A DNA stretch of 64,000 bases from Pseudomonas parakoreensis (GCF_021602155.1 NZ_BQHY01000002.1:124001-188000); one strand, 5' to 3'. Counted from the stretch's first letter, positions 22,258 to 31,050 are shown. Notes: generated by a model from the sequence alone, not told the origin. A program made the numbers and translations.

Positions 22258-22929
22258 ATGGGCAGGGCACGCGATGAGTTTGATTTTTGGTGGGGTACGT
22301 CCGGGTCGTGGGTGGAACCGCCGAATGTGCGCCGCAGCGGCACCAGCGGTGTCCAGCTGATTGTTCAAGGTGACAAGACGTTTTTTGTAAAGCGTCAGAC
22401 CGGCCATTTGTTCCGCAGTCTGCGTTACCCCACTGGCCGACCCACCGCATTGCGTGAAGGCGTTGCCCTTTCAAGACTCGAGCAACTGGGCGTGAATGCA
22501 CCAAGGCCGGTATTTTATGGCGCGAGAAAAGTTGACGGTCTATGGCAGGGTGTTCTGGTTACCGAAGACCTGGGCGGCTTCATCGATCTGGATACCTGGT
22601 ATGGCCAGGGCGCTGCAAGCCTGTTGACCACAACGCAACATCTGCGACTGCTTGAACGTTTAGCGCAAATGCTGGCGCGGCTGCACTCGGGCAAATGGCA
22701 GCACGGTTGCATGCGTTCCAAACACATCTTTATCAAGGCCTCGATTACCGACGCTGACTTCGATTTCGAACTGGCGCTGCTTGACCTGGAGAAGTCTCGC
22801 GGTCGTGCTACGGCAATGGGCGCGGCGCGTCACGACATTCCTCAACTCAGACGGCATTCTTTCTGGGATGAGTCGCAGTGGCGGCATTTCCTTTCCTGCT
22901 ACGAGCAAGCCCTTGGCAGAACCCTGTAA
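22258..22929 (+). CDS. Lipopolysaccharide kinase InaA family protein
   Basis: A protein of 223 residues. The layout is that of WaaP/InaA-type kinases: a nucleotide-binding strand pair (VQLIVQGDKTFFVKRQTGHL with Lys), TALREGVALSRLEQLGVNAP as the helix carrying the Glu partner, GVLVTEDLGGFIDLDTW as hinge, LARLHSGKWQHGCMRSKHIF as the catalytic-loop region and FELALLDLEKSRGRAT with the metal-binding Asp. Members phosphorylate the LPS core or a cell-envelope sugar in the cytoplasm; InaA-type members respond to acid or envelope stress. GGAG lies seven bases before the start at 22258. It is monocistronic here. Confidence 0.83.
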   Translation: MGRARDEFDFWWGTSGSWVEPPNVRRSGTSGVQLIVQGDKTFFVKRQTGHLFRSLRYPTGRPTALREGVALSRLEQLGVNAPRPVFYGARKVDGLWQGVLVTEDLGGFIDLDTWYGQGAASLLTTTQHLRLLERLAQMLARLHSGKWQHGCMRSKHIFIKASITDADFDFELALLDLEKSRGRATAMGAARHDIPQLRRHSFWDESQWRHFLSCYEQALGRTL

Positions 22930-23027
22930 GACGGTAGTGCGGCAGTGACTCCAGCTCAATCTGCGTCTGACAACAGCACCAGCGAACGCCGTCCGGGTTG
23001 GTAATGCTCACGCTCAGGCGTGGGTTG

Positions 23028-23052
23028 GCGGGCGACCGCAACAGTCGCCCGC
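23028..23052. terminator. Hairpin between convergent genes
   Basis: GCGGGCGAC (23028-23036) and GTCGCCCGC (23044-23052) form a perfect nine-base stem with a seven-base loop between the ends of the InaA-type gene and the SDR gene. There is no T-run, so as an intrinsic terminator it is weak. Confidence 0.45.
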
Positions 23053-23059
23053 TGACTGC

Positions 23060-23812
23060 TCAGATTTGCGCCTGGCCGCCGTCAACAAACAGCTCGATAC
23101 CGTTGACGAAACTGGCGTCATCCGAGGCCAGGAACAACGCGGCGCTGGCAATTTCATCAGCCTCACCGACACGCCCCATGGGGATCAGCGACGCCAGGTA
23201 GTCGAGCAAGCCCTGCTGTTGAGCGGCATCAGGGCCGGCCAAATCAACCAGGCCGGGCGTGCGGGTGGCGCCGGGGCTGATGGTGTTGATGCGCACCTGG
23301 CGGTCTTTCAAATCCAGAATCCAGTTGCGGGCAAATGAGCGCACGGCGGCCTTGGACGCGGCGTACACACTGAAGGCGGCGGTGCCCGAGCTGCCCGCCG
23401 TAGAGCCGGTGAGAATCACCGAGGCTTTTGGGGCCAGCAGCGGCAGCGCCTTTTGCACAGTGAACAGCACGCCTTTTACGTTGCGATTGAAGGTATCGTC
23501 GTACTGCTGCTCCGTGATGTCACCCAGTGGCAGCATGGATCCACCGCCGGCATTGGCGAACAGCACATCGATCCGACCGTGGGTCGCGCCAATCTGGCGA
23601 TACAACGCGTCCAGCTGATCAAGGTTGGTGGAATCCACCTGCACGCCGGTGGCGTTGCCGACCGCGGTAACAGCGGCGTCCAGTTCGGCTTGGCGACGGC
23701 CGGTGATATAGACATGAGCGCCTTCTTGAGCGAAGCGTTTGGCGGTGGCCAGACCGATGCCCGTAGTGCCGCCGGTGACCAATGCAATTTTGCCTTCGAG
23801 TTTGTTAGTCAT
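23060..23812 (-). CDS. SDR family oxidoreductase
   Basis: A classical short-chain dehydrogenase of 250 residues: [20 protein letters not shown] for the cofactor turn, [20 protein letters not shown], the catalytic Ser in [11 protein letters not shown], and Tyr/Lys in [18 protein letters not shown] after ITG suggests NADP preference, but this is inference. Substrate unknown. It is divergent from the LysR gene starting at 23922, with about 110 bases between, which is the usual arrangement of a LysR regulator and its target. The start is set by ATG 23812 (GGGAG upstream). Confidence 0.92.
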   Translation of the reverse strand: MTNKLEGKIALVTGGTTGIGLATAKRFAQEGAHVYITGRRQAELDAAVTAVGNATGVQVDSTNLDQLDALYRQIGATHGRIDVLFANAGGGSMLPLGDITEQQYDDTFNRNVKGVLFTVQKALPLLAPKASVILTGSTAGSSGTAAFSVYAASKAAVRSFARNWILDLKDRQVRINTISPGATRTPGLVDLAGPDAAQQQGLLDYLASLIPMGRVGEADEIASAALFLASDDASFVNGIELFVDGGQAQI

Positions 23813-23921
23813 GGTGTTTCTCCCGTATTTCGATTGAGTGAGTTGCGGTGTGGGAGAAGCTTATCGACGAAGAAAAGCTTTCAAAATAGAATTGTCTGAA
23901 ACCTATCGTTGCAGAAATGAA

Positions 23922-24839
23922 ATGAGCAGACTTCCGGATTTCGAAGGGTTGGCAATGTTTGCCAAGGTGGCCGAAGAGGGCTCGTTCGCCGGCGCGGCGC
24001 GCGTCATGAGCGTGTCGGTGCCAACGGTATCGCGGGCGGTCGCGCGGTTGGAGGCGCGCCTGGGTGGGCGCTTGTTCAACCGTACGTCGCGGCAACTGGC
24101 ACTTACTGAATTCGGCGCGAGCTTGGCGGCCAAGGCGGGTGAGATTTATCGGCAGGCTGAAGAGGTGGAAAGCGAGGCTCAGGATTTGTCGGTCCAGCCC
24201 CGCGGCCAAGTACGATTGGCGATACCCATGTCGTTTGGCTTGCGTTGGGTGGCACCGCTGATGCCGCAGTTGCTGCGCCAGTATCCCGAGCTGTCGATTG
24301 ATCTGCACCTTTCAGATGCCTCGGTAGACCTGATCGCCGAGGGCTTCGATGCCGCTTTGCGCATCGCCGTATTGCCGGATTCCTCGCTGGTTGCACGGCG
24401 CCTGTGTGCCGTCACTCAATACCTGGTCGCTTCACCGGCTTATCTGGATGCTCATGGCCATCCTGGCCACCCCCGCGAACTCGCGTCCCGCACGTGCCTG
24501 AGTTATGCCTACCGGGCCCGCAGCCAAGTGTGGCGGTTCACCCATCAAGACGGCAGCGAAGAAGACGTGGTGCCCAGCGGCCCGCTGAGAGTGACCAACT
24601 CGGATGCGTTATTGCCGGTGTTGCTTGAGGGCTTGGCTATCGCCGAACTGCCGGAGTTTATTGCCAGCGAGTACCTGAAAGACGGGCGCTTGGTGGTGGT
24701 GCTACCGCAATGGAGCATGGCCCGTGGCGGCCTGTATTTCGTCACCCCCTCGGCGCGTACACGGCCGGTAAAAATCAAAGCGCTGTCGGACTTTTTTGCC
24801 GAACATTTAAGCCAGCCCGAATGGCGATGGCCGTCATGA
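23922..24839 (+). CDS. LysR family transcriptional regulator
   Basis: A regulator of 305 residues. MSRLPDFEGLAMFAKVAEEG, then SFAGAARVMSVSVPTVSRAV and GRLFNRTSRQLALTEFG give the DNA-binding domain; the effector domain starts near residue 90 (GQVRLAIPMSFGLRWVAPLM). It probably regulates the divergent SDR at 23060-23812. An extension upstream is open but the helix-turn-helix starts soon after this Met, and an AGAAATGAA sequence lies nearby. A 62-base gap separates it from the convergent AraC gene. Confidence 0.9.
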   Translation: MSRLPDFEGLAMFAKVAEEGSFAGAARVMSVSVPTVSRAVARLEARLGGRLFNRTSRQLALTEFGASLAAKAGEIYRQAEEVESEAQDLSVQPRGQVRLAIPMSFGLRWVAPLMPQLLRQYPELSIDLHLSDASVDLIAEGFDAALRIAVLPDSSLVARRLCAVTQYLVASPAYLDAHGHPGHPRELASRTCLSYAYRARSQVWRFTHQDGSEEDVVPSGPLRVTNSDALLPVLLEGLAIAELPEFIASEYLKDGRLVVVLPQWSMARGGLYFVTPSARTRPVKIKALSDFFAEHLSQPEWRWPS

Positions 24840-24901
24840 AAAATGCCGTGCAATGACTTCAGCATCAGCTCGAGGCCACCCATTCGCCGCCGGTCAGTCG
24901 T

Positions 24902-25882
24902 TCACGCAGGGTGGCGCACCCGGCTGGCATCTCTTGATGGCGGACACCCGAACTGACGACTGTACTCCCGGCTGAATTGCGAGGGGCTTTCGTAGCCCAC
25001 CCGATAACAGGCACTCGCCACATCCAGTCCTTCGCCGAGCAGCAGACGGCGGGCTTCCTGCAGGCGCAGTTGTTTCTGATACTGCAGCGGACTCATGGCC
25101 GTCACTGCCTTGAAGCGATGATGCAAGGTGGAGTTGCCCAGATTGGCGACCCGGGCGAGTTCTTCAATGCGCAAAGGTTGGGTGTAGTGGTTGTTCAACC
25201 AATCGATTGCCCGTGTTACCCGACGCGTTTGCGAGTCACCGAGGGCAAGCTCATACAGACGACGTCCGTGTACGCCCCGCAGCAGGCGGTAATACAGCTC
25301 CCTCAACGCCAGAGGTGCGAGCATGCCGATGTCTTTCGGTGTTTCCAGCAGCCGGACCAGCCGCAGCATGGTTTCCAGCAGGGGCACATCGACCTTTTCC
25401 AGGAACAGGCCAAGCTCCGGCTCGTCCGGGACGCCCGTCGGAGGGGCATCGGCGATGACCTGCGCAATTTCCGTGGCCTCGAAATCAAAGCGGATACACA
25501 GGTAGGGCGCCTCCGGACTGGCCATCAGCACACGCCCGGACACTGGAAGCGTCACCGATACCACCAGGTAACTCAGCGGATCGTACAGGTAATGGTCGTC
25601 ACCCAGGCCGATTTCCTTTTGTCCTTGCACGATCAGGCACAGTGCCGGCTTGTGCACGGTATGGATAAGCTCTGAGGAGGCGTCGAAACGGATGACATGC
25701 AAGGGCGCTATCGCGGTTTCATAGACTCCGGGCGTGGAAAAGCGCTGTGTCAGCAGGCGAACCAGTTCGTCACGGTAAATGGCTGTGTTTTGCAGAATGA
25801 AAGCGTCGCTCTGTTCCATTTCAAGGCTCTCACAAGTATTCATGAGCGTTTGCCCGGAACTGTCCAGGCGAACGACATTCAT
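24902..25882 (-). CDS. AraC family transcriptional regulator (AraC_N type)
   Basis: A regulator of up to 326 residues. The N-terminal half carries a cupin-like AraC_N domain (HTVHKPALCLIVQGQKEIGL, then DPLSYLVVSVTLPVSGRVLM). The C-terminal half has two helix-turn-helix units: LRIEELARVANLGNSTLHHR and, near the end, VASACYRVGYESPSQFSREY. The exact start is uncertain; Met at 25882, 25843 or 25819 are all possible and the ribosome sites are weak. It lies directly after the Atu4866-like and repeat-protein genes in the same direction, so it may regulate them. Confidence 0.88.
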   Translation of the reverse strand: MNVVRLDSSGQTLMNTCESLEMEQSDAFILQNTAIYRDELVRLLTQRFSTPGVYETAIAPLHVIRFDASSELIHTVHKPALCLIVQGQKEIGLGDDHYLYDPLSYLVVSVTLPVSGRVLMASPEAPYLCIRFDFEATEIAQVIADAPPTGVPDEPELGLFLEKVDVPLLETMLRLVRLLETPKDIGMLAPLALRELYYRLLRGVHGRRLYELALGDSQTRRVTRAIDWLNNHYTQPLRIEELARVANLGNSTLHHRFKAVTAMSPLQYQKQLRLQEARRLLLGEGLDVASACYRVGYESPSQFSREYSRQFGCPPSRDASRVRHPA

Positions 25883-25900
25883 CCGACATCATCAAAGTGC

Positions 25901-26158
25901 TCATTGCCGATAGAGGATCATGCCGGCGTGATAGAGCACGTCGTCATGAAAATGCCCGTCAGCGGTGAAGCCGGTGTCGTCCCAGTACTGGATGTAATCA
26001 CCGACCAGTTCGTAGCGGCCCTGATAGGCGCTCTTATTTTTACCACGGGCCTCGTCGTAACGCCCAGTCGTCAGAAGCTCGTGACGGATGAATCCGTCAG
26101 CGGTGACCCACATGCCCGCGTAACGATGATCCTGAGTGGTTTTCCCGGCATTTTTCAT
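25901..26158 (-). CDS. Atu4866-like small protein
   Basis: A small protein of 85 residues, MKNAGKTTQDHRYAGMWVTA, then DGFIRHELLTTGRYDEARG, AYQGRYELVGDYIQYWDDTG and HDDVLYHAGMILYRQ. From memory it matches the small family named after Agrobacterium Atu4866, a beta-barrel-like fold with no known function, often next to AraC regulators and SDRs. GGAGAAGAGCTG upstream decides the start at 26158. No signal peptide is seen. It lies 18 bases from the AraC gene and 25 bases after the repeat protein. Confidence 0.75.
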   Translation of the reverse strand: MKNAGKTTQDHRYAGMWVTADGFIRHELLTTGRYDEARGKNKSAYQGRYELVGDYIQYWDDTGFTADGHFHDDVLYHAGMILYRQ

Positions 26159-26183
26159 CAGCTCTTCTCCGCGATTGTCCGGC

Positions 26184-26552
26184 TTAGCAGATACGACCCA
26201 AAGCCGTGTGATCAGAGCCGTCTTCGGCCACGCGAAACCCCGGTGTGCGGTCACTGCCGCCTTCACTTACGCGCATGCCGGGAGTGCGGTCCGAACCATC
26301 CTCGGCAACCCTGAAGCCGGGGGTGCGGTCACTGCCGCCTTCTCTTACGCGCATGCCGGGGGTGCGGTCCGAACCATCTTCGGCGACCCTGAAGCCGGGA
26401 GTGCGGTCACTGCCGCCTTCGCTCACCCGCAGGTTGGGAGTTCGATCAGCACCATCAGCGGCCAGGTTAAGACCGGTGGAGGAAACGTTCATCGCGCAGG
26501 CCAGCATCGCGCTGATCACCAGAGAAAGGGAAAGCCGTTTTGCGTTTTTCAT
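26184..26552 (-). CDS. Secreted 13-residue tandem-repeat protein
   Basis: A protein of 122 residues. Residues 1-20 (MKNAKRLSLSLVISAMLACA) form a signal peptide, with GAGG well placed upstream of ATG 26552. Residues 34-111 are six units of 13 residues, consensus GSDRTPGFRVAED, alternating between GFRVAED and GMRVREG/GMRVSEG types; a seventh, degenerate unit (GSDHTALGRIC) closes the protein. Charged, short and probably disordered or beta-solenoid-like. I know of similar GSDRTP repeats in other pseudomonads but no function. Its neighbours are an SDR, an Atu4866-like gene and AraC regulators. Confidence 0.85.
   Translation of the reverse strand: MKNAKRLSLSLVISAMLACAMNVSSTGLNLAADGADRTPNLRVSEGGSDRTPGFRVAEDGSDRTPGMRVREGGSDRTPGFRVAEDGSDRTPGMRVSEGGSDRTPGFRVAEDGSDHTALGRIC
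26220..26453 (-). repeat. 39-base tandem repeat array inside the gene, six units
   Basis: Six in-frame 39-base units encode the 13-residue repeats. Units 2-6 are much more alike than unit 1, and even and odd units differ, so the period is really 78 bases for the more recent copies. This suggests expansion by slippage or unequal exchange. Confidence 0.8.
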
Positions 26553-26728
26553 TGTTCAGTCCTCATTGACGTTGTTCATCTGAGTGGCCTGCCGTGGCCT
26601 GTGTCTGCGTCCGTTGCGTGCTTTCAGATTACGTAGCCGCGCCGGGCGGTGTTAGGACGAAACTGCCGCAGATTTGCCTGATCCTCTCGGGCTTGTCGGG
26701 CATGTCGTGCGGCGCCTTGTGCTGCGGC

Positions 26729-27493
26729 TCAGCCGGCCGTGACAGTCATGCCACCGTCGGCCATGACCACCGAACCGACCATGAAACTGGCGCGATCCGA
26801 GGCGATGAAGGCGACCACTTCGGCGATCTCTTCCGGCTGGGCGGCGCGACCGATCGGTGCGGCCTCGCCATGTTGGGCGAGAAACGCAGGGCCATCGCCG
26901 ACCACATTGTTGAGGATGTTGGTCACCACATCGCCGACGCCAACGGCGTTGACGCGGATGCCGTGGCCAATGACCTCAAGCGCCAGGGTGCGCGTCAGTT
27001 GCGCGAGCGCGCCTTTGGAAGCGGTGTAGGCGGCGATGGTAGGGAAGGCGAAATAGGAGGCGTAGGACGCGATGTTGACGATCGATCCGGATTTGTTGGG
27101 CATCATCGCTTTGACGGCCTCCCGGCTATGCAAAAATGCCGCGGTGGCATTCACCGCCTGAATCCGTTCCCAGTCTTCGCGGGTCATGTCGATGACCAAT
27201 TTGTTGATGATGATGCCGGCGTTATTGACCAGAATGTCCAGCCGGCCGAATTGCTCGACGGCCAGGGCGACTGCGCGCTCGGCGGTACCGTCCTGCGAGA
27301 TGTCAGCCACCAGTGGCACCAGACCTGGGCGGGCCAGCGCTTCCACCTCAGGGTTTATATCTTCGGCAATGACCTGAGCGCCGCGGGCATGCAGCAGCAG
27401 TGCGATGGCCTTGCCGATGCCACTGGCCGCGCCAGTGACCAGCGCGACTTTACCGGCCACTTCGTTTGGGGTGCTGTTCTTGATATCAGTCAT
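26729..27493 (-). CDS. SDR family oxidoreductase
   Basis: An SDR of 254 residues. ALVTGAASGIGKAIALLLHA gives the cofactor turn, with AEDIN after the second strand (an acidic residue there favours NAD). NNAGIIINKLVIDMTREDW, Ser in IVNIASYASYF, and Tyr/Lys in YTASKGALAQLTRTLALEV complete the active site. The start at 27493 follows GGAG eight bases upstream. It lies upstream in transcription of the repeat-protein gene (177-base gap) and divergent from the AraC gene at 27779. Substrate unknown. Confidence 0.92.
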   Translation of the reverse strand: MTDIKNSTPNEVAGKVALVTGAASGIGKAIALLLHARGAQVIAEDINPEVEALARPGLVPLVADISQDGTAERAVALAVEQFGRLDILVNNAGIIINKLVIDMTREDWERIQAVNATAAFLHSREAVKAMMPNKSGSIVNIASYASYFAFPTIAAYTASKGALAQLTRTLALEVIGHGIRVNAVGVGDVVTNILNNVVGDGPAFLAQHGEAAPIGRAAQPEEIAEVVAFIASDRASFMVGSVVMADGGMTVTAG

Positions 27494-27778
27494 GATGTTC
27501 TCCAGCGTTTTGATCAAGTAGGGATAAGCCGTGTTGGCGCTTGCAAGGCGCTGTCATCGGCGACGGGTCTACTGTCTCGCAGCGGGCGGAGGTCGGCGTT
27601 CGTGAGATTGCCCAGACTGTCGGGGTTTTGCGCCGAATGTCAGTGAGGGCGGTTCAGTGCTCGATTCAACCCACGGGAAAAGCCCGATATCATCGAGCCG
27701 GTCTACGTGACGCGGAGCACGGGCAAGCCCATCCGACCTGCCTGGCTTTGCACCGCTGAATCCGCAAAGGACGATTTC

Positions 27779-28723
27779 ATGGCCAATACCGGACGCACCT
27801 CCCTGGAACCGATGTCGACGTCATCTCGTGACCTGCGCATCACCGGCGAGTCAATGGCTGACTACCTGCCAGGCGAGCCGCAGGCGTTACCATCACGCCT
27901 GGAAATCAAGGACATTGTCATTGCGCTGTTTACCCATCGCAGCGTCAGTGAGCCCATTCTTGTGCCTGCAGTGGTGGAACCGCTGCTCGTTCTGGTTCTG
28001 GCGGGGGCGGCGAGGGTGGAGGAGCGCGCACTGGGTGGAGAGTGGGAAGCTGCGGAGGTCAGTGCCGGCGATTTTTTCCTCACCAGCTCCGATGAGCCCT
28101 ATGAAATGCGTTGGCAGACGCATGAAGGCGATACCTTCGAAGTCATGCACCTTTATCTGGGACTGCCGTTGTTCGAGCAGGCGTCTCGGGAACTGTCAGG
28201 TGAGCACGCCGAGCCTGTGCGTTTGCGCGATGTTTCAGGGGCGCGTGACGAGCGCGTCGCTTTTGTCATGGAGCAGTTGCGTACCGAACTGGTCACTGAA
28301 CGCTCGCCAAGTGCCCTTTTTTCCCGCTCCCTGGCGCAGGCACTGGCCGTACATCTGGTGCGCAGCTATCGCGCCGAAAGTCAGCCCGGGCGCCGGGTGA
28401 ACGCTCTGCAAGCCTACAAGTTGCGCAAAGTCACTGACGCCATGAGTGCGCATCTGGACGCCGATTTCAGCCTGGCAAAGCTGGCCAGTCTTGCCGAACT
28501 GAGCGAGTACCACTTCAGCCGCCTGTTCAAACGTGCGACCGGGACTTCGCCGTCGCAGTACTTCATTCGCTTGCGCATGATTCGTGCGCGGCACCTGCTG
28601 CTGGAAACCCGCCTTAGCATCATCGATATCGGACTCGAGGTCGGTTACTCAAGCCCCAGTCACTTCTCTCAGGTCTTTCGGCGTGAAGTGGGCGTAACCC
28701 CCAGCGAGTTCCGTGGCGCCTGA
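27779..28723 (+). CDS. AraC family transcriptional regulator
   Basis: A regulator of 314 residues. The N-terminal half is a cupin-type sensor (EPLLVLVLAGAARVEERALG; DFFLTSSDEPYEMRWQTHEG). The C-terminal half has FSLAKLASLAELSEYHFSRL as first helix-turn-helix and IDIGLEVGYSSPSHFSQVFR as second, followed by EVGVTPSEFRGA. AAAGGACGATTTC lies before ATG 27779. It is divergent from the SDR at 26729-27493 and precedes another SDR at 28902 in the same direction; either could be its target. Confidence 0.9.
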   Translation: MANTGRTSLEPMSTSSRDLRITGESMADYLPGEPQALPSRLEIKDIVIALFTHRSVSEPILVPAVVEPLLVLVLAGAARVEERALGGEWEAAEVSAGDFFLTSSDEPYEMRWQTHEGDTFEVMHLYLGLPLFEQASRELSGEHAEPVRLRDVSGARDERVAFVMEQLRTELVTERSPSALFSRSLAQALAVHLVRSYRAESQPGRRVNALQAYKLRKVTDAMSAHLDADFSLAKLASLAELSEYHFSRLFKRATGTSPSQYFIRLRMIRARHLLLETRLSIIDIGLEVGYSSPSHFSQVFRREVGVTPSEFRGA

Positions 28724-28901
28724 GCGGCGCTTCATTACAAATGTGCGGCGATGCACACAGACACGAATAGGCAAAAGTTGCGCAGGTTTCGGCACGCGTC
28801 GAGCAGGTCTGTACCCTTAATCTTTTCGACACACCCAGCAGCAACGACCGCCCTCTGGTGGTCAGTGCTGACCTTCAATGCAGACAGCAGGAGCTACGGA
28901 T

Positions 28902-29636
28902 ATGTCGAACATTCAAAACAAAGTCGTCCTGATTACCGGTGCAAGCAGTGGCATTGGCGAAGCGGCAGCCAGGTTGATCGCCGCCAAAGGTGCGCATGTG
29001 GTCCTCGGTGCCCGCCGTACCGAGCGTCTGGACAAACTGGTCAGCGAGATCCACGCCGAGGGTGGCTCAGCCAGTGCCTGTGCACTGGACGTTACGGATC
29101 TGCAATCGATGCACGCATTCGTGGCATTCGCCAAGGCGCAACATGGCAAGGTCGATGTAATCATCAACAACGCGGGCGTGATGCCGTTGTCTCCACTGGC
29201 CTCGTTGAAGGTCGACGAATGGAACCAGATGCTGGATGTCAACGTTCGCGGCGTACTGCACGGTATTGCCGCCGTCTTGCCGGACATGCAGGCGCAAGGT
29301 TTCGGTCAGGTGATTAATATCTCATCGATTGGGGGCCTCGCGGTTTCCCCGACAGCAGCGGTGTACTGCGCGACCAAATTCGCCGTCAGGGCAATTTCGG
29401 ATGGTCTGCGCCAGGAAACGGACAAAATCCGCGTCACTGTGGTGTGCCCGGGGGTTGTTGAATCCGAGTTGGCGGACACGATTTCGGATGAAGTGGCCCG
29501 CGAAGAAATGAAAGCCTTCCGGCGTGTGGCGCTCAATGCAGATGCCATTGCGCGAGCGCTCGCCTATGCCATCGAGCAGCCTGACGATGTTGATGTCAGT
29601 GAGATTGTGGTTCGTCCGACCGCCAGCCCGCACTGA
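28902..29636 (+). CDS. SDR family oxidoreductase
   Basis: An SDR of 244 residues. VLITGASSGIGEAAARLIAA, GARRTERLDKLVSEIHAEGG, NNAGVMPLSPLASLKVDEW, Ser in VINISSIGGLAVSPTAAVYC, then Tyr/Lys as YCATKFAVRAIS. VVCPGVVESELADTISDEV is the substrate lid region. The pattern resembles YdfG/serine-dehydrogenase-like SDRs and cis-retinol-type reductases. CAGGAGC precedes ATG 28902. The 178-base spacing from the AraC gene suggests a separate promoter. Confidence 0.92.
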   Translation: MSNIQNKVVLITGASSGIGEAAARLIAAKGAHVVLGARRTERLDKLVSEIHAEGGSASACALDVTDLQSMHAFVAFAKAQHGKVDVIINNAGVMPLSPLASLKVDEWNQMLDVNVRGVLHGIAAVLPDMQAQGFGQVINISSIGGLAVSPTAAVYCATKFAVRAISDGLRQETDKIRVTVVCPGVVESELADTISDEVAREEMKAFRRVALNADAIARALAYAIEQPDDVDVSEIVVRPTASPH

Positions 29637-29861
29637 GTCGTCTTGGACGCAAGGTGATTCGGAGGCAATCGTGCTCTGGTGCGTGCTCGGCACACAAGTC
29701 ACGCACCAGATTCGTCTGAGTCATAACCCCTGACCGCCGCCAAGGTGCTGGGTCGAGTCAAATAATCTGAACCCCGCCCGAACGCCCACGCCTAACGATC
29801 AGCTTGTGTTCATTCGCACAGGCCCGGTGCCAATACCGGCACATTTCGAGAGGTGGTCAAC

Positions 29862-30104
29862 GTGGCTAAAGACGAGAAGAAAAGCAAAAAAGACGACGCT
29901 TCGAAAGCCAGCAAGGACTTGAAAGACAAAAAGTCCTCGCCGGAAAAGAAATCAGCGGCAGCTTCGGCGCTTTCCAAGTCTTCCGACAAGAAAGACAAGA
30001 AGAAAGACGCCGAACCGAAAAAGTCTGCCAAGAAAGCCGATAGCAAGCCGGAAAAGGCCAAGGACGCAAAGAAGGCTGACAAGCCGGCGAAAAAGAAAAA
30101 GTAA
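29862..30104 (+). CDS. Lysine-rich small basic protein
   Basis: A protein of about 80 residues, starting at GTG 29862 with GAGAGG eight bases upstream; 29853 is the alternative. It consists almost only of Lys, Ala, Ser, Asp and Glu (KDEKKSKKDDASKASKDLKD; DKKDKKKDAEPKKSAKKADS; ending AKKADKPAKKKK). There is no fold-forming hydrophobic core, so it is probably disordered and binds nucleic acid or acidic polymers, like histone-H1-like tails of AlgP. Function is unassigned. It ends in a lysine tail just before a hairpin. Composition is low complexity, so homology is hard to claim. Confidence 0.7.
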   Translation: MAKDEKKSKKDDASKASKDLKDKKSSPEKKSAAASALSKSSDKKDKKKDAEPKKSAKKADSKPEKAKDAKKADKPAKKKK

Positions 30105-30115
30105 TACCTGCGACT

Positions 30116-30138
30116 CGCCAGGGCGTCATGCCCTGGCG
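30116..30138. terminator. Hairpin between convergent genes
   Basis: CGCCAGGGC (30116-30124) and GCCCTGGCG (30130-30138) form a perfect nine-base stem with a five-base loop. It lies between the ends of the lysine-rich gene and the bestrophin gene and could serve both as terminator, although T-runs are short. Confidence 0.5.
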
Positions 30139-30147
30139 TGCATGTGT

Positions 30148-31050
30148 TTAAACAGTCTCTTCAGCCCTGCGCGCATCCCCCAATGAATCACGCTGCATCG
30201 ACTGCAGGTTTTTCTCGATGGTTTCGCACAGGGCCTCCATCTGAATCTGGTGCTCGCTGTGACGAAACGGGCTTTGCAGGTCGGTGCCGATGCGCTCGAT
30301 GGCCAGCAGCATGAAGCCCACCACGGTCGAGGCGAGCGGGGTGAACCAGCCCAGCGACTCCACCAGTCCAACCGGCACAATCAGGCAGAACAGCGAAATA
30401 AACAGACGCGGGAAGTACACGTAAGGGTAGGGCAGCGGGGTATTGGCGATCCGCTCCATCCCGCCCTGGCTGTTGGACAGCTCGACCATGGTCGATTCCA
30501 GCCGCGCCAGGCGAATGCTGTCCAGACGCCCGGCCTTGTATTCCCGGGCCAGCAACGATGCGGAGCCGGTGAGGATGTCGTTGGCGAAGTTGTTGGTGGT
30601 GCCGCTGCGGGCGAACTCATCTGCCGGGATGAACGCGCGGACTTCCTCCGGGCAAGGCTGACCTTGCAGGTGCGCGGCAAGGCAATTGACGTACGCCACA
30701 TGGCGGCGCAACAGCGTTGCCTTCACCGGGTTGATTTCGTTCTGCGGATCATCCAGCAGCGTCAGCACCTGTCGGGCGAAGCTGCGCGAACTGTTGATCA
30801 TCATGCCCCACAGGGTGCGCGCTTCCCACCAACGGTTGTACGCGCTGCTGTTGCGGAAACTGATCAGCACCACCAGCGCTGAACCGAGCAGCGTCAGCGG
30901 CATCAGCGGCAGGTTGATCTTGGCGTTGAGGAACAACATGAAGTCGACGGTGACGGCGATGTCCCAGAGCAACAGCCAGAACAGCGACCAGCCCACGTAG
31001 CCCATGGTTTTGATGATCAAGCGGTATTTTTTGACGATGGTGGCTTTCAA
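30148..31050 (-). CDS. Bestrophin family (UPF0187) anion channel
   Basis: A membrane protein of 300 residues. The motif SFRNSSAYNRWWEARTLWGM is a hallmark of bacterial bestrophins (YneE-like). The hydrophobic segments near 15-40 and 45-65 (GYVGWSLFWLLLWDIAVTV; LPLMPLTLLGSALVVLISF) and two more near 210-260 fit the pentameric channel. The LARLESTMVELSNSQGGMER segment is the conserved cytoplasmic helix. Bacterial members form chloride or sodium-permeable channels in the inner membrane. Monocistronic; convergent with the lysine-rich gene. Confidence 0.88.
   Translation of the reverse strand: MKATIVKKYRLIIKTMGYVGWSLFWLLLWDIAVTVDFMLFLNAKINLPLMPLTLLGSALVVLISFRNSSAYNRWWEARTLWGMMINSSRSFARQVLTLLDDPQNEINPVKATLLRRHVAYVNCLAAHLQGQPCPEEVRAFIPADEFARSGTTNNFANDILTGSASLLAREYKAGRLDSIRLARLESTMVELSNSQGGMERIANTPLPYPYVYFPRLFISLFCLIVPVGLVESLGWFTPLASTVVGFMLLAIERIGTDLQSPFRHSEHQIQMEALCETIEKNLQSMQRDSLGDARRAEETV

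Noticed and set aside
26220-26453. CRISPR-like regular array
   Set aside because: The repeats are contiguous without unique spacers and are in frame in a secreted protein; they are coding tandem repeats.
26490-26500. Lipobox in the repeat protein (MLAC)
   Set aside because: The residue at -3 is Met rather than Leu, and an ACA cleavage site for the ordinary signal peptidase lies right after, so plain secretion is preferred.
29810-30082. A Phe/Ser/Leu-rich minus-strand frame over the lysine-rich gene
   Set aside because: It is the mirror of AAG/AAA-rich codons (CTT/TTT) and lacks a ribosome site; the plus-strand frame has GAGAGG and ends naturally.
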